Positions 33,268-42,243 of a stretch of DNA of 48,653 nt are shown piece by piece. The position numbers and the translations under genes are program-made. This DNA is from Verrucomicrobiota bacterium (lineage in GTDB: Bacteria > Verrucomicrobiota > Verrucomicrobiia > Chthoniobacterales > UBA10450). The stretch covers positions 1 through 48,653 of the forward strand of contig QHMY01000040.1 of the NCBI GenBank assembly GCA_003218305.1, read 5' to 3'. Positions within the stretch are counted from its first letter, which is position 1; each line of letters begins with the position of its first letter. Below the pieces are notes generated by a model that saw nothing but the letters and a program-made list of their open reading frames with translations, ran no database searches and had not been told where the DNA came from.

Positions 33268-34350
33268 TCACGCTGCGAATAACCACCGGCCGATATCGCT
33301 TATCCTCGTACAGCCACAAAGCAGCATCGCTTCGTCAAGTTCGCGGCGCAGAATGCTCAGCACCTCCACCGCTCCCCGTTCTGCATTGACGCACAAACCC
33401 CATAGAATTGGCCGGCCGACCAACACCGCGCGAGCGCCGAGCGCGAGCGCTTTCACCACATCGCTGCCGCGCCGAACACCGCCATCGACGTAGATTTCGC
33501 AAATATCTCCCGCCGCGTCGACCACGCGCGGCAGCACCTCGCAAGTAGCCGGCGCAGTATCGAGCTGGCGCCCACCGTGATTCGAAACCACCACCGCTTT
33601 CGCGCCATGTTCGGCTACCCGGCGCGCATCATCACCGCGGCAAACGCCTTTCACCACCAACGGCAACCGGGTCGACCCGCACAACCAATCGAGATCGGTG
33701 AATCCCAGATCCGCCTTGAAATTCTCCCGGACATACGCCGCCAGGCCCGAGCCCGCGACCTCCGGCATTTGTCCCTTACCCAGCGGCGCCAGATTTTCGA
33801 CACGGAGGCCGTCCGGCAACCGAAAGCGATTCCGTGTATCGCGTTCGCGCGTGCCCAAACCCGGCGCATCAACCGTCAGCACAATCGCCTCCGCCCCTGC
33901 TGCCTCCGCTCGTTTGACCAGATCGAGTGTGATCGCCCGGTCCTTATAGATGTAGAGCTGAAACCAGCAGGGGCTCGCCGCCTGCGCGAAGACCTCTTCC
34001 ATCGCTGTATTCGAAAGCGAGCTGAGGATGAACAAAGTCCCAGCCGCTTTCGCCGCTCTTGCCGTCGCGATCTCTCCCGCATCGCAAGCCAGTTTATGAA
34101 ACGCCGTCGGCGCCACCACGATCGGCATCGAGATCGGCTGACCGAGAACGGTCGCGGTCATGTCGCGATTATCCACTCCCGCCAGAACCCGGTAGTAAAG
34201 CTTCAGCCGTTCCCATCCTGCCGTGTTTTCCCGCAGTGTAATCTCATCAAGAGCACCGCCCTCGAAGTAATCGAGCACACCCTTTTCCACGTTCCCCGTC
34301 GCCGCCCGCGCATAATCGGCGACGCTAATCAGTAGCTCTGGCTCCGCCAT
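33268..34350 (-). CDS. FMN-dependent alpha-hydroxy-acid oxidase/dehydrogenase
   Basis: 360 residues of the glycolate oxidase / lactate dehydrogenase (LldD) family. The start LISVADYARAATGNVEKGVL and YFEGGALDEITLREN are typical. MPIVVAPTAFHKLACDAGE binds FMN. VVVSNHGGRQLDTAPATCEV carries the active-site His and Arg; IYVDGGVRRGSDVVKALALG and ARAVLVGRPILWGL complete the phosphate-binding region. It oxidises a 2-hydroxy acid such as glycolate or lactate. The ABM-like protein downstream (34362-34721) is upstream in transcription and may be co-transcribed. Confidence 0.92.
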   Translation of the reverse strand: MAEPELLISVADYARAATGNVEKGVLDYFEGGALDEITLRENTAGWERLKLYYRVLAGVDNRDMTATVLGQPISMPIVVAPTAFHKLACDAGEIATARAAKAAGTLFILSSLSNTAMEEVFAQAASPCWFQLYIYKDRAITLDLVKRAEAAGAEAIVLTVDAPGLGTRERDTRNRFRLPDGLRVENLAPLGKGQMPEVAGSGLAAYVRENFKADLGFTDLDWLCGSTRLPLVVKGVCRGDDARRVAEHGAKAVVVSNHGGRQLDTAPATCEVLPRVVDAAGDICEIYVDGGVRRGSDVVKALALGARAVLVGRPILWGLCVNAERGAVEVLSILRRELDEAMLLCGCTRISDIGRWLFAA

Positions 34351-34361
34351 GTCACTCGTCC

Positions 34362-34721
34362 CTAGCGCCGCTCCGCGTCGCCGACGAACCAGACCGGGTT
34401 GAGATGCGCCAGAGGCCCTCTCAGCTTGTCGAGCTCCGCCGCCGGTCCGTGCACTTCCAGTCGGGTCAGGTCGGCGATCTTGAGCGCTTCCGCGAGCATC
34501 GCACCAACGCCGTCCAGATGCGCCAGCAGGCCCTCAGCGTCGGCGTAGGCCTCGCGGCAGAAAACCTCATCGCCGTTGACAGTAAATCCATAGAAAAGAT
34601 TCTTTTCCTCGCCCGCAGTTTTCTCAACGAACGCCGGGAACGCAGCTTTGAAAGCCTCGAGTTTCCCCGGGTGAGCTTTGAAATAGGGATGCAGACTGAC
34701 AAAATTCGAAAGCGGATTCAT
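34362..34721 (-). CDS. antibiotic-biosynthesis-monooxygenase-like (ABM) protein
   Basis: 119 residues from ATG 34721 (MNPLSNFVSL...); an in-frame start 29 codons earlier is not supported. The sequence YFKAHPGKLEAFKAAFPAFV, then LFYGFTVNGDEVFCREAYAD and AEGLLAHLDGVGAMLAEALK matches the dimeric alpha/beta-barrel (ABM/Dabb-like) fold. Function unknown. It is separated from the oxidase gene by only about 11 bases on the same strand, so the two probably form an operon. Confidence 0.72.
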   Translation of the reverse strand: MNPLSNFVSLHPYFKAHPGKLEAFKAAFPAFVEKTAGEEKNLFYGFTVNGDEVFCREAYADAEGLLAHLDGVGAMLAEALKIADLTRLEVHGPAAELDKLRGPLAHLNPVWFVGDAERR

Positions 34722-34895
34722 CTGGGGATTTTGCACGGCGGGGTGAATCAGGTCGAGAAATACTCGGGATCCATTGCCTCGCTCAAAGTCCAGAACGGGG
34801 ACGCCCACAACTGCACTCGCAGGCCAAGAACGTCCCGCAAACGTGCCCGAGGCGGGTCCGATTGCACAGACAGTTCAACTGCCGAGATAAGTGCT

Positions 34896-34916
34896 TTCCC
34901 AAGTGCAACTTGGGAA
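34896..34916. repeat. palindrome TTCCCAAGT-GCA-ACTTGGGAA
   Basis: A perfect 9-bp stem with a 3-base loop lies upstream of metF. It is followed by CGAGG and lacks a T-run. It resembles widely dispersed intergenic palindromes of the form GTTCCCAAG...CTTGGGAACGAGG. Confidence 0.5.
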
Positions 34917-34955
34917 CGAGGTCGGTAAAGTGCGCCACGGCAGAAAGGTCCGCGG

Positions 34956-34990
34956 CTCTCAACTCTCAACTTTCAACTCTCAACTTTTCA
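34956..34990. repeat. heptamer tandem repeat (CTCTCAA)
   Basis: Five consecutive 7-base units: CTCTCAA, CTCTCAA, CTTTCAA, CTCTCAA, CTTTTCA. They end about 20 bases before the metF start codon at 35012, so the array lies in its leader. Confidence 0.7.
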
Positions 34991-35011
34991 CGCAAAGATA
35001 CGCCCGGACCG

Positions 35012-35935
35012 ATGCACATCACCGACATCATGCAGGGAGGTTCCCCGACGTTCTCGTTCGAGTTCTTTCCTCCGCAAACGCCCGAGGCGGCCGAGACCCT
35101 CTACCAGACGATTCGCGAACTCGAAGCGTACATGCCGCATTTCGTCAGTGTGACTTACGGCGCTGGTGGCTCCACCCGCGACCTCACCCACAACCTCGTC
35201 GAGCGCATCAAGACTACGACGAAACTCGACCCGATCCCGCACCTCACCTGCGTCTGCCATAAACATGAAGAGATCGAAGCGATCCTGAATCGCTACGCGC
35301 AGAACGCGATCGGCAACATCCTCGCCCTCGGCGGTGACCCGCCACGGGGCTGCGCCTACGACAAATCGGCGGACGTTTTTCAACACGCGGTCGACCTCGT
35401 GAAGTTCATCAAGAAATTCAACGAATCCGGCGCGCATCCCGACCGCCGCGGCTTCGGGATCGGCGTGGCCGGTTTCCCCGAAGGCCATCCGGCGACCCCA
35501 AATCGCCTGGTCGAGATGGATCACCTCAAGGCGAAGGTCGATGCCGGCGCCGACTACATCGTGACCCAGCTCTTTTTCGACAACCGCGACTTCCTCGATT
35601 TCCGCGAACGTTGCGCGCTCGCCGGCATCCATGTCCCCATCCTCGCCGGCATCATGCCGATCACCTCACTGAGCGGCTTCAAGCGCATCGCCGAACTCGC
35701 CGGCGGCGCCCGTTTCCCCGCCAAGCTTTTGCGCGCCCTGCAACGTTGCGAAAACGATCGAGCCATGGTCAGCCGCGTCGGCGTTCATTTCGCCCTCGAA
35801 CAATGCCACGACCTCCTGGATAACGACGTCGCCGGAATCCACTTCTACACTCTCAACCGCTCGGACGCGACGCGGACCATCTTCGACAGCCTCGGTATTC
35901 CACGTCAGCGCAATCAGGAGGCACCCCTCGCGTAG
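35012..35935 (+). CDS. metF: methylenetetrahydrofolate reductase
   Basis: 307 residues from ATG 35012 (MHITDIMQGG); the frame is open 50 codons further, but that part is repeat sequence. FSFEFFPPQTPEAAETLYQT, FVSVTYGAGGSTRDLTHNLV, HLTCVCHK and LALGGDPPRG are MetF motifs, and FGIGVAGFPEGHP and GADYIVTQLFFDN follow in the normal order. The enzyme reduces 5,10-methylene-THF to 5-methyl-THF with FAD and NAD(P)H for methionine synthesis. No SAM riboswitch was recognised in the leader. Confidence 0.95.
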   Translation: MHITDIMQGGSPTFSFEFFPPQTPEAAETLYQTIRELEAYMPHFVSVTYGAGGSTRDLTHNLVERIKTTTKLDPIPHLTCVCHKHEEIEAILNRYAQNAIGNILALGGDPPRGCAYDKSADVFQHAVDLVKFIKKFNESGAHPDRRGFGIGVAGFPEGHPATPNRLVEMDHLKAKVDAGADYIVTQLFFDNRDFLDFRERCALAGIHVPILAGIMPITSLSGFKRIAELAGGARFPAKLLRALQRCENDRAMVSRVGVHFALEQCHDLLDNDVAGIHFYTLNRSDATRTIFDSLGIPRQRNQEAPLA

Positions 35936-36007
35936 ATACTGGAGCCGCAAAACCTTGTCGGACCAGATGGTTGGCCGCAAACAACCATCGTGATTGCTGA
36001 CAGAAGA

Positions 36008-37996
36008 ATGACTAGAATTGTTATCTTCATCCTGGCGCTGACCGGAGTTGCGCAAGCTCCTGCCGCCGAGCGCACTGACAAGATTCTCATTCAAGGCAAT
36101 CCGGCCGGAACCCAAACCGTGAAGGAGGAGACCGGCGGTGCAGTGCGCGTTGAATATTCCTACAACGATCGCGGGCGCGGCGATCACATTGTCGCGACTT
36201 GGAAGCTCGATGCTGCCGGGGTGCCGATTGCCTACGAAGGCAAAGGCAACGATTACATGAAGGCGCCAGTTGAAGAGCGCTTTGAAATAAAGAACGGGAA
36301 AGCGAGCTGGAAAAACCGCAGTGAAGAGGGCGAGCAGGCCGTCACCGGCGAGGCGTTTTATCTGCCGATGAGCGCGCCGCCGGAATTCTCCGGAGTGCTT
36401 GCGCGCGCCCTTCTCAAGGCACCCAACCGCAAGCTGCCGCTCCTGCCCGCCAGCGAAGCGAGCATCGAGGAAGCCGGCAAAGTAAACACCGGCAAAACCG
36501 AGTTGACCGAATATCGCATTGTCGGTCTCGGCTTTTCACCGCAATCGATTTGGCTCGATCGGGACGGGAATGCGTCGTCGGTCTCCGGGTGGTTCTCGGT
36601 GGTGCCCGATGGAACGGAGACCGCGATTCCCCAGTTGCGAGCAGCCCAGGAGAAAACCGACGCGACCTGGTCGGAACGCCTTGCCCGCAGCCTCGCGCAA
36701 AAACCAGCTGCCGATCTTGTTATTCGTAACGCCCGTTTATTCGACCCGCGGGATCTCAGCGTTACCCCCGGCAGCAGTGTTGTGATCCGGGGCGAGCGCA
36801 TCGTGCGGGTCGGCTCCGACGCCGACATCAAACCCGACGCCAAAGCGGAAGTGATCGATGCGCAGGGCAAATTCCTCATGCCGGGCCTCTGGGACAATCA
36901 CCAGCACTTCGGTGACATCGATGGCGCCCTGGATCTAGCCAACGGCGTCACGAGTGCGCGCGATATGGCGAACGACCTCGATAGCTTCCTCGAACGCCTC
37001 GCGCGTTTCGATAATGGAACCGAGCTGGGTCCCCGCGTTTTAAAAGCGGGCATCATCGACGGAACCGGGGAACTGGCCGGGCCCACGAAGATGCGCGTCG
37101 ATACCGCCGAGGAAGCGATCAAGGACGTCGATTGGTACGCCGACCACGGCTACGCCCAGATCAAAATCTATTCCTCAATCAAACCCGAGCTGGTCCCGAT
37201 CATGGCCGATCGCGCCCATTCTCGCGGCATGCGGGTGAGCGGTCACGTCCCCGCCTTCATGTCCGCGCGCCAGTTCGTCGAGAACGGAGCCGATGAAATC
37301 CAGCACATCAATTTCATCTTCCTCAATTTCCTTTTTCCCGAAGTAAAGGAGACCCGCAACCGTGACCGCTTCATCAAGGTGGCCGAGCGCGCCCGTGAGT
37401 TTCCTCCGGATAAACCTGAGGTGCGCGACTTCCTCAATTTCCTCAAACAACACCACACCGTCCTCGATCCGACGCTGGTCGCGTTCGAAGGACTTTTCTG
37501 TGGCGATCCGACCGCGATCACGCCCGGTTTGGAAGACATCATCCCACGGTTCCCGCCACAGGTCCGCCGGAACATGCGCAGTGGCGCACTCGAAGTGCCG
37601 AAGGAGAAGGAAGCGGCCTACCGCGAAGCGTTCCCGGCAATCCTGCGTCTAGTCAAGGCTCTGCACGATGTCGGGGTCACCATCATTCCCGGTACCGACG
37701 CGCTCGCCGGCTACATGCTGCATCACGAGCTCGAGCTCTATGTGCGCGCGGGCATTCCCGCCCCCGAAGTCCTCCGCATGGCGACACTCACGTCCGCAGA
37801 AGTCATGGGCGTTAACAAGGACCGTGGCGTCATCGCGCCCGGAAAACTGGCCGACCTGATTCTCGTCGACGGCGACCCGTTGAAAAACATGCGGGACCTC
37901 GACAAGATCACGTCCGTGATCAAAGGCGGCACTGTCTACGACCCGGCCGCGATCGAGAAAGCTCTCGGAATCGCCCCTCGCCCGGCGGGACGATAA
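36008..37996 (+). CDS. secreted metal-dependent amidohydrolase
   Basis: 662 residues from ATG 36008, which opens a signal peptide (RIVIFILALTGVAQAPAAE); a GTG at 35990 adds only six residues. The N-terminal 230 residues form a beta-rich domain. The amidohydrolase domain follows: GKFLMPGLWDNHQHF (HxH metal ligands), QIKIYSS (possible carboxylated Lys), VSGHVPAFM, IQHINFIF and PGTDALAGY (His, His and Asp ligands). The end MGVNKDRGVIAPGKLADLIL is typical of the imidazolonepropionase/prolidase-like subgroup. The substrate is unknown; an exported peptidase or lactonase role is possible. Confidence 0.88.
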   Translation: MTRIVIFILALTGVAQAPAAERTDKILIQGNPAGTQTVKEETGGAVRVEYSYNDRGRGDHIVATWKLDAAGVPIAYEGKGNDYMKAPVEERFEIKNGKASWKNRSEEGEQAVTGEAFYLPMSAPPEFSGVLARALLKAPNRKLPLLPASEASIEEAGKVNTGKTELTEYRIVGLGFSPQSIWLDRDGNASSVSGWFSVVPDGTETAIPQLRAAQEKTDATWSERLARSLAQKPAADLVIRNARLFDPRDLSVTPGSSVVIRGERIVRVGSDADIKPDAKAEVIDAQGKFLMPGLWDNHQHFGDIDGALDLANGVTSARDMANDLDSFLERLARFDNGTELGPRVLKAGIIDGTGELAGPTKMRVDTAEEAIKDVDWYADHGYAQIKIYSSIKPELVPIMADRAHSRGMRVSGHVPAFMSARQFVENGADEIQHINFIFLNFLFPEVKETRNRDRFIKVAERAREFPPDKPEVRDFLNFLKQHHTVLDPTLVAFEGLFCGDPTAITPGLEDIIPRFPPQVRRNMRSGALEVPKEKEAAYREAFPAILRLVKALHDVGVTIIPGTDALAGYMLHHELELYVRAGIPAPEVLRMATLTSAEVMGVNKDRGVIAPGKLADLILVDGDPLKNMRDLDKITSVIKGGTVYDPAAIEKALGIAPRPAGR

Positions 37997-38103
37997 CGTT
38001 CCAACCATTAGCCGAGGGCTGAGACCGGCTTCGGTCCAGCCACGGGCAGGCAGGGCCAGGGGCCATCTGGAGTAAAAATCCTCAGATTAGTGCAAATTTC
38101 CTT

Positions 38104-38131
38104 TTGACGAGGGGGCGAGACGCAATATGTT
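38104..38131 (+). promoter_or_regulatory. possible rRNA promoter
   Basis: TTGACG (38104-38109) and TATGTT (38126-38131) are separated by 16 bases, about 470 bases upstream of the mature 16S. It is the best hexamer pair seen ahead of the boxA-like site. Matches are 5/6 and 4/6. Confidence 0.4.
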
Positions 38132-38255
38132 GTCGTCCCGCTGAAACGCGGATCTCGCAGACGCGGGATGTTCTTCTCTTCGGGCTCATTGCGAGCCGGT
38201 TTGTCAGTTCGCTGATTGGATCGGATTTCGTCGTGTACCGAAAACGGAAGAGCGT

Positions 38256-38267
38256 TGATCTTTGACA
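38256..38267 (+). promoter_or_regulatory. boxA-like antitermination sequence
   Basis: TGATCTTTGACA matches the rRNA boxA consensus TGCTCTTTAACA at 10 of 12 positions. It lies in the 16S leader, where NusB/NusE bind in other bacteria. The same bases include TTGACA, but no -10 follows at the right distance. A weaker copy (TGCTCTTCA) lies after the 16S near 40192. Confidence 0.5.
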
Positions 38268-38338
38268 GTCTGATTTTGGATTTCGTCATCACGACGGAAT
38301 TTATCGAAATCCAAAAGGTGAAGTAAGTCAGCGAAAAT

Positions 38339-38362
38339 TGAATTGTGCGTTATACGTCAGAG
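38339..38362 (+). other. 5' arm of the 16S processing stalk
   Basis: TGAATTGTGCGTTA (38339-38352) is the exact reverse complement of TAACGCACAATTCA at 40315-40328. Further in, TCAGAG (38357-38362) pairs with CTCTGA (40304-40309). The two arms can form a 20-bp stem, with one internal loop, that encloses the whole 16S gene. Confidence 0.72.
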
Positions 38363-38380
38363 CCCCGAAGCAATTCGGGG
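38363..38380 (+). repeat. leader hairpin CCCCGAA-GCAA-TTCGGGG, copy 1
   Basis: An 18-base hairpin with a 7-bp stem and GCAA loop. An identical copy lies in the 16S trailer at 40234-40251; both are followed by TT. Confidence 0.7.
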
Positions 38381-38604
38381 TTGTCTATTCCCTAAGCTAA
38401 TTTGGGAATGGGTAATTTCTTTGATTAAAACATTTTTCCAAACGCCCTTCACGGGGCCGAGGAAATCTTAATTTATAAGATCGGACGAACCTGGATCCGG
38501 CTCTCACGAGTCGTTTTCAGGCAAGAATGGTCAGAATTTCGGGCACTTTAGCGAGTGTCTCGACAAACTTTGTCCGGTGGCAGCAATGACACCGGCTCCA
38601 AATT

Positions 38605-40173
<1,569 letters not shown>

Positions 40174-40233
40174 TTCGTCACCCTGAGAGCTTGCTCTTCA
40201 GGTGTGATTGAATAGGTCGACGGCTAAGATCGA

Positions 40234-40251
40234 CCCCGAAGCAATTCGGGG
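40234..40251 (+). repeat. trailer hairpin CCCCGAA-GCAA-TTCGGGG, copy 2
   Basis: Identical to 38363-38380 in the leader. Leader and trailer thus carry the same hairpin in the same orientation. Confidence 0.7.
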
Positions 40252-40303
40252 TTCGGTGACGCCGTTAAGCCCTTGAAATCGAAAGAAATCGAGGCTTGAA
40301 GAA

Positions 40304-40328
40304 CTCTGAAACGGTAACGCACAATTCA
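40304..40328 (+). other. 3' arm of the 16S processing stalk
   Basis: CTCTGA (40304-40309) and TAACGCACAATTCA (40315-40328) are complementary to the leader arm at 38339-38362. The arm ends about 22 bases before the terminator, which is where the 3' side of a pre-16S stem would be in a single-gene transcript. Confidence 0.72.
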
Positions 40329-40350
40329 GTCTTTGCTGCAAACATGAGAC

Positions 40351-40390
40351 ATGCCGGAGAGCGAGCAATCGCCCTCCGGCATTTTCGTTT
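40351..40390 (+). terminator. rho-independent terminator after 16S
   Basis: ATGCCGGAG pairs with CTCCGGCAT and the stem continues with GCGA/TCGC after one mismatch, around a GCAA loop. It is followed by TTTTCGTTT. It lies where a 16S-23S spacer would otherwise continue, so 16S appears to be transcribed alone. Confidence 0.82.
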
Positions 40391-40447
40391 GGTAGGGACG
40401 CCGCGCTGCGGCGTCCGGGGACAGCGCAGTGTGCGCTGACCCCTACC
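40391..40447. repeat. palindromic intergenic element A
   Basis: A 57-base element bounded by GGTAGGG and CCCTACC, holding two internal stem-loops (GGACGCCGC/GCGGCGTCC and CAGCGCA/TGCGCTG). It directly follows the 16S terminator. Confidence 0.65.
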
Positions 40448-40509
40448 AAGGGGCGGCGGTTTCCAAACCGCCGTCGGGTCTGGCGGCGGACTCGAGACCG
40501 CCGCTCCTT
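40448..40509. repeat. palindromic intergenic element B, copy 1
   Basis: A 62-base element with ends AAGGGGCGGCGGTTT and GACCGCCGCTCCTT. The same end sequences bound 45770-45832, so this is a dispersed family. Adjacent to element A. Confidence 0.65.
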
Positions 40510-40516
40510 AAAAAAA

Positions 40517-40589
40517 TGGAGGCAAGGGGATTCGAACCCCTGACATCCAGCTTGCAAAGCTGGCGCTCTACCAACTGAGCTATGCCCCC
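40517..40589 (-). tRNA. tRNA-Ala (TGC)
   Basis: The minus strand gives a 73-nt cloverleaf. Acceptor GGGGGCA pairs with TGCCTCC and includes the G3-T70 wobble that identifies tRNA-Ala. The D arm is GCTCAGTTGGTAGAGC. The anticodon stem CCAGC/GCTGG encloses TTTGCAA, anticodon TGC. The T arm is AGGGGTTCGAATCCCCT. CCA is not encoded. In many bacteria this tRNA sits inside the 16S-23S spacer on the rRNA strand; here it faces the 16S gene. Confidence 0.96.
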
Positions 40590-40598
40590 GGAGGAATT

Positions 40599-40626
40599 CC
40601 GAATGTCGAATGCCGAGTGGCGAATG
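40599..40626. repeat. 7-bp-periodic repeat array
   Basis: Four heptamers CCGAATG, TCGAATG, CCGAGTG, GCGAATG lie just upstream of the tRNA-Ala gene (in its transcription direction). Confidence 0.6.
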
Positions 40627-40750
40627 CAACCGCAAAAAGACCGAGATTGGGGGCGGACAGCACGGTCATTGACGGGCTTTCAAATGCTTGGGTGATCGAT
40701 CCGCTGCGAGAGGTCCCTCCCCGTCTGCGCGGCTCGGGATGACAACACCG

Positions 40751-40785
40751 CATCTACTTTCCGGTATCCGGTATCCGCAATCCTG
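40751..40785. repeat. 7-bp-periodic repeat array
   Basis: Heptamers CATCTAC, TTTCCGG, TATCCGG, TATCCGC, AATCCTG, next to the stop of the M16 peptidase gene. It shares units with 23787-23814. Before it, at about 40706-40743, lies another repeat-like string ending CTCGGGATGACA. Confidence 0.55.
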
Positions 40786-40788
40786 TTT

Positions 40789-42243
40789 CTATTTCGCCTT
40801 CAGCAGGTCTGCCCGGTTCAGATCGAGGTCGGCTTGCGGAATGACCCGCACTTCCGGGAAATCCTTTTTCAGCGCCTCCAGAAATTCTGACCCTTTCCCG
40901 ACGATGATCAGGCTCGGAGGTGTGCTGAAATATTTCGTGGCGAACGCGCTCACGTCCGCGGCGGTAATGGCGTTGATCGTCGGGATAAACTTGTTCACGG
41001 TGTCGAGCGGGCGGTCGTAGGTTACAAGCGAAGTGATTTGGGCGACCAGCCCGCGATTCGTTTCCAGATTGCGCGCATACGCGCCAGTCAAGACAGCCTG
41101 GCGCGACTTGAGTTCGTCGCCCTGAACCGGCTCCGTGCCGAGACGTTTGAGCTCAGATTGCAACAGACCCGCTACTTCCGCGGCGGATGGGTTCTTGGTC
41201 TGGGCCGAGGCGATGAACGCTCCCCCACCCCGCCGCGAATCGAGCGCGCTCCGGGCGCCGTAGCTGAGACCCCGCTTGATCCGGATCTCGCGGTTCAAGC
41301 GCGAGACGAACCCAGTCCCGAGCGCCGCATTTGCGACTAGTCCCGCGTAGTAATCCGGCGAGCTTCGCTTAAGGGCCGGCTTCGCCACGGTGACCGAAGC
41401 CTGGCCCGCTTCCGGCATATCGACGATGATGTTTTCCGGTTTCCAATCCGTGGTGGCCGGTGGAGTGGATTCCTTGGTCACGGGCGCGCCGGCTTTCCAA
41501 TCGCCGAAGAACTGTTGGGCGAATTTCTTGCCCTGTTCGAGCGTGACATCGCCCGCCAGGATCAACGTGGCGTTTTCTGGCCGGTAATAGGCCTGGTAAA
41601 GCTGCACCAGATCGTCGCGGGTTATCGCCTTGACGGTTTCCATCGTGCCGCTGGCGGCGTGCCCATACTCGCTCGATCCGTAAACAACCACATCGGTCAC
41701 GTAGCGCGAGAGGGCGCCCGGTTGCTGCAGAACCACGCGCAAGCCGTCGAGCGTCTGGTTTTTGAGCCGATCGATTTCCTCCTGCTTAAACGCCGGATGC
41801 AGAACCACGTCCGCGAGAATGGCCAGGGCGGGTTCCGCTTTGTCGGACATCACCACAATGTTGGCGCTCGAACCATCCCACCGCGCCCCGGAATCGATCG
41901 AGCCGCCGAGCGATTCGATCGCGCTGGCAATTTGGGGCGCCGTCATCTTGTCGGTGCCTTTGGTCAGGAGCGAACCCGTCATGCTCGCCGCACCCGCCCG
42001 GCCGTCGGGATCGACCTCCGCGCCATTACGGACCAGCAGCTCCGCCGCCAGTAAGGGCAACCCGGGGCGCTCCGCCACAATCACGCGCAAACCATTCTCT
42101 AGCCTGGCTTCCTTCGGCTCGACGAAAGTAATTTCATGCGGCGCGGCCGGACTCGGCACCCCATCGATGCCGCCAATGGCAGACGCAAATTGTGGCACCG
42201 CGCCAAAGGCAAGAACGAGGCTGACAACAAGGCGCATCTTCAT
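40789..42243 (-). CDS. M16 peptidase family, non-catalytic partner
   Basis: 484 residues from ATG 42243, which overlaps the stop of the upstream peptidase gene (TGATG). The signal peptide is MKMRLVVSLVLAFGAVPQFASA. The pitrilysin-like fold is clear: ARLENGLRVIVAERPGLPLL, then RNGAEVDPDGRAGAASMTGS and YRPENATLILAGDVT. IRIKRGLSYGARSALDSRRG carries the Arg/Tyr pair. The zinc motif HxxEH is replaced by AASMTGSLLTKG, so it cannot bind zinc in the usual way. Such subunits pair with a catalytic partner, here encoded immediately upstream. Confidence 0.9.
   Translation of the reverse strand: MKMRLVVSLVLAFGAVPQFASAIGGIDGVPSPAAPHEITFVEPKEARLENGLRVIVAERPGLPLLAAELLVRNGAEVDPDGRAGAASMTGSLLTKGTDKMTAPQIASAIESLGGSIDSGARWDGSSANIVVMSDKAEPALAILADVVLHPAFKQEEIDRLKNQTLDGLRVVLQQPGALSRYVTDVVVYGSSEYGHAASGTMETVKAITRDDLVQLYQAYYRPENATLILAGDVTLEQGKKFAQQFFGDWKAGAPVTKESTPPATTDWKPENIIVDMPEAGQASVTVAKPALKRSSPDYYAGLVANAALGTGFVSRLNREIRIKRGLSYGARSALDSRRGGGAFIASAQTKNPSAAEVAGLLQSELKRLGTEPVQGDELKSRQAVLTGAYARNLETNRGLVAQITSLVTYDRPLDTVNKFIPTINAITAADVSAFATKYFSTPPSLIIVGKGSEFLEALKKDFPEVRVIPQADLDLNRADLLKAK

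Larger units (their letters stand above)
37997..38604. other. 16S rRNA promoter and leader region
   Basis: About 600 bases without a protein gene. It contains a promoter candidate (38104-38131), a boxA-like string (38256-38267), one arm of a long-range processing stem (38339-38362), a hairpin (38363-38380) and AT-rich stretches (about 38395-38480). A minus-strand frame of 94 codons at 38008-38292 crosses these elements and is rejected. Confidence 0.7.

Noticed and set aside
34957-34990. CRISPR-like repeat array before metF
   Set aside because: Units are 7 bases with no spacers; simple tandem repeat.
38262-38290. TTGACA as a -35 element for the rRNA promoter
   Set aside because: No TATAAT-like hexamer lies 16-18 bases downstream, and the same bases form a better boxA match.
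38008-38292. 94-codon minus-strand frame before 16S
   Set aside because: It overlaps the rRNA promoter, boxA-like site and leader, and has no recognisable protein features.
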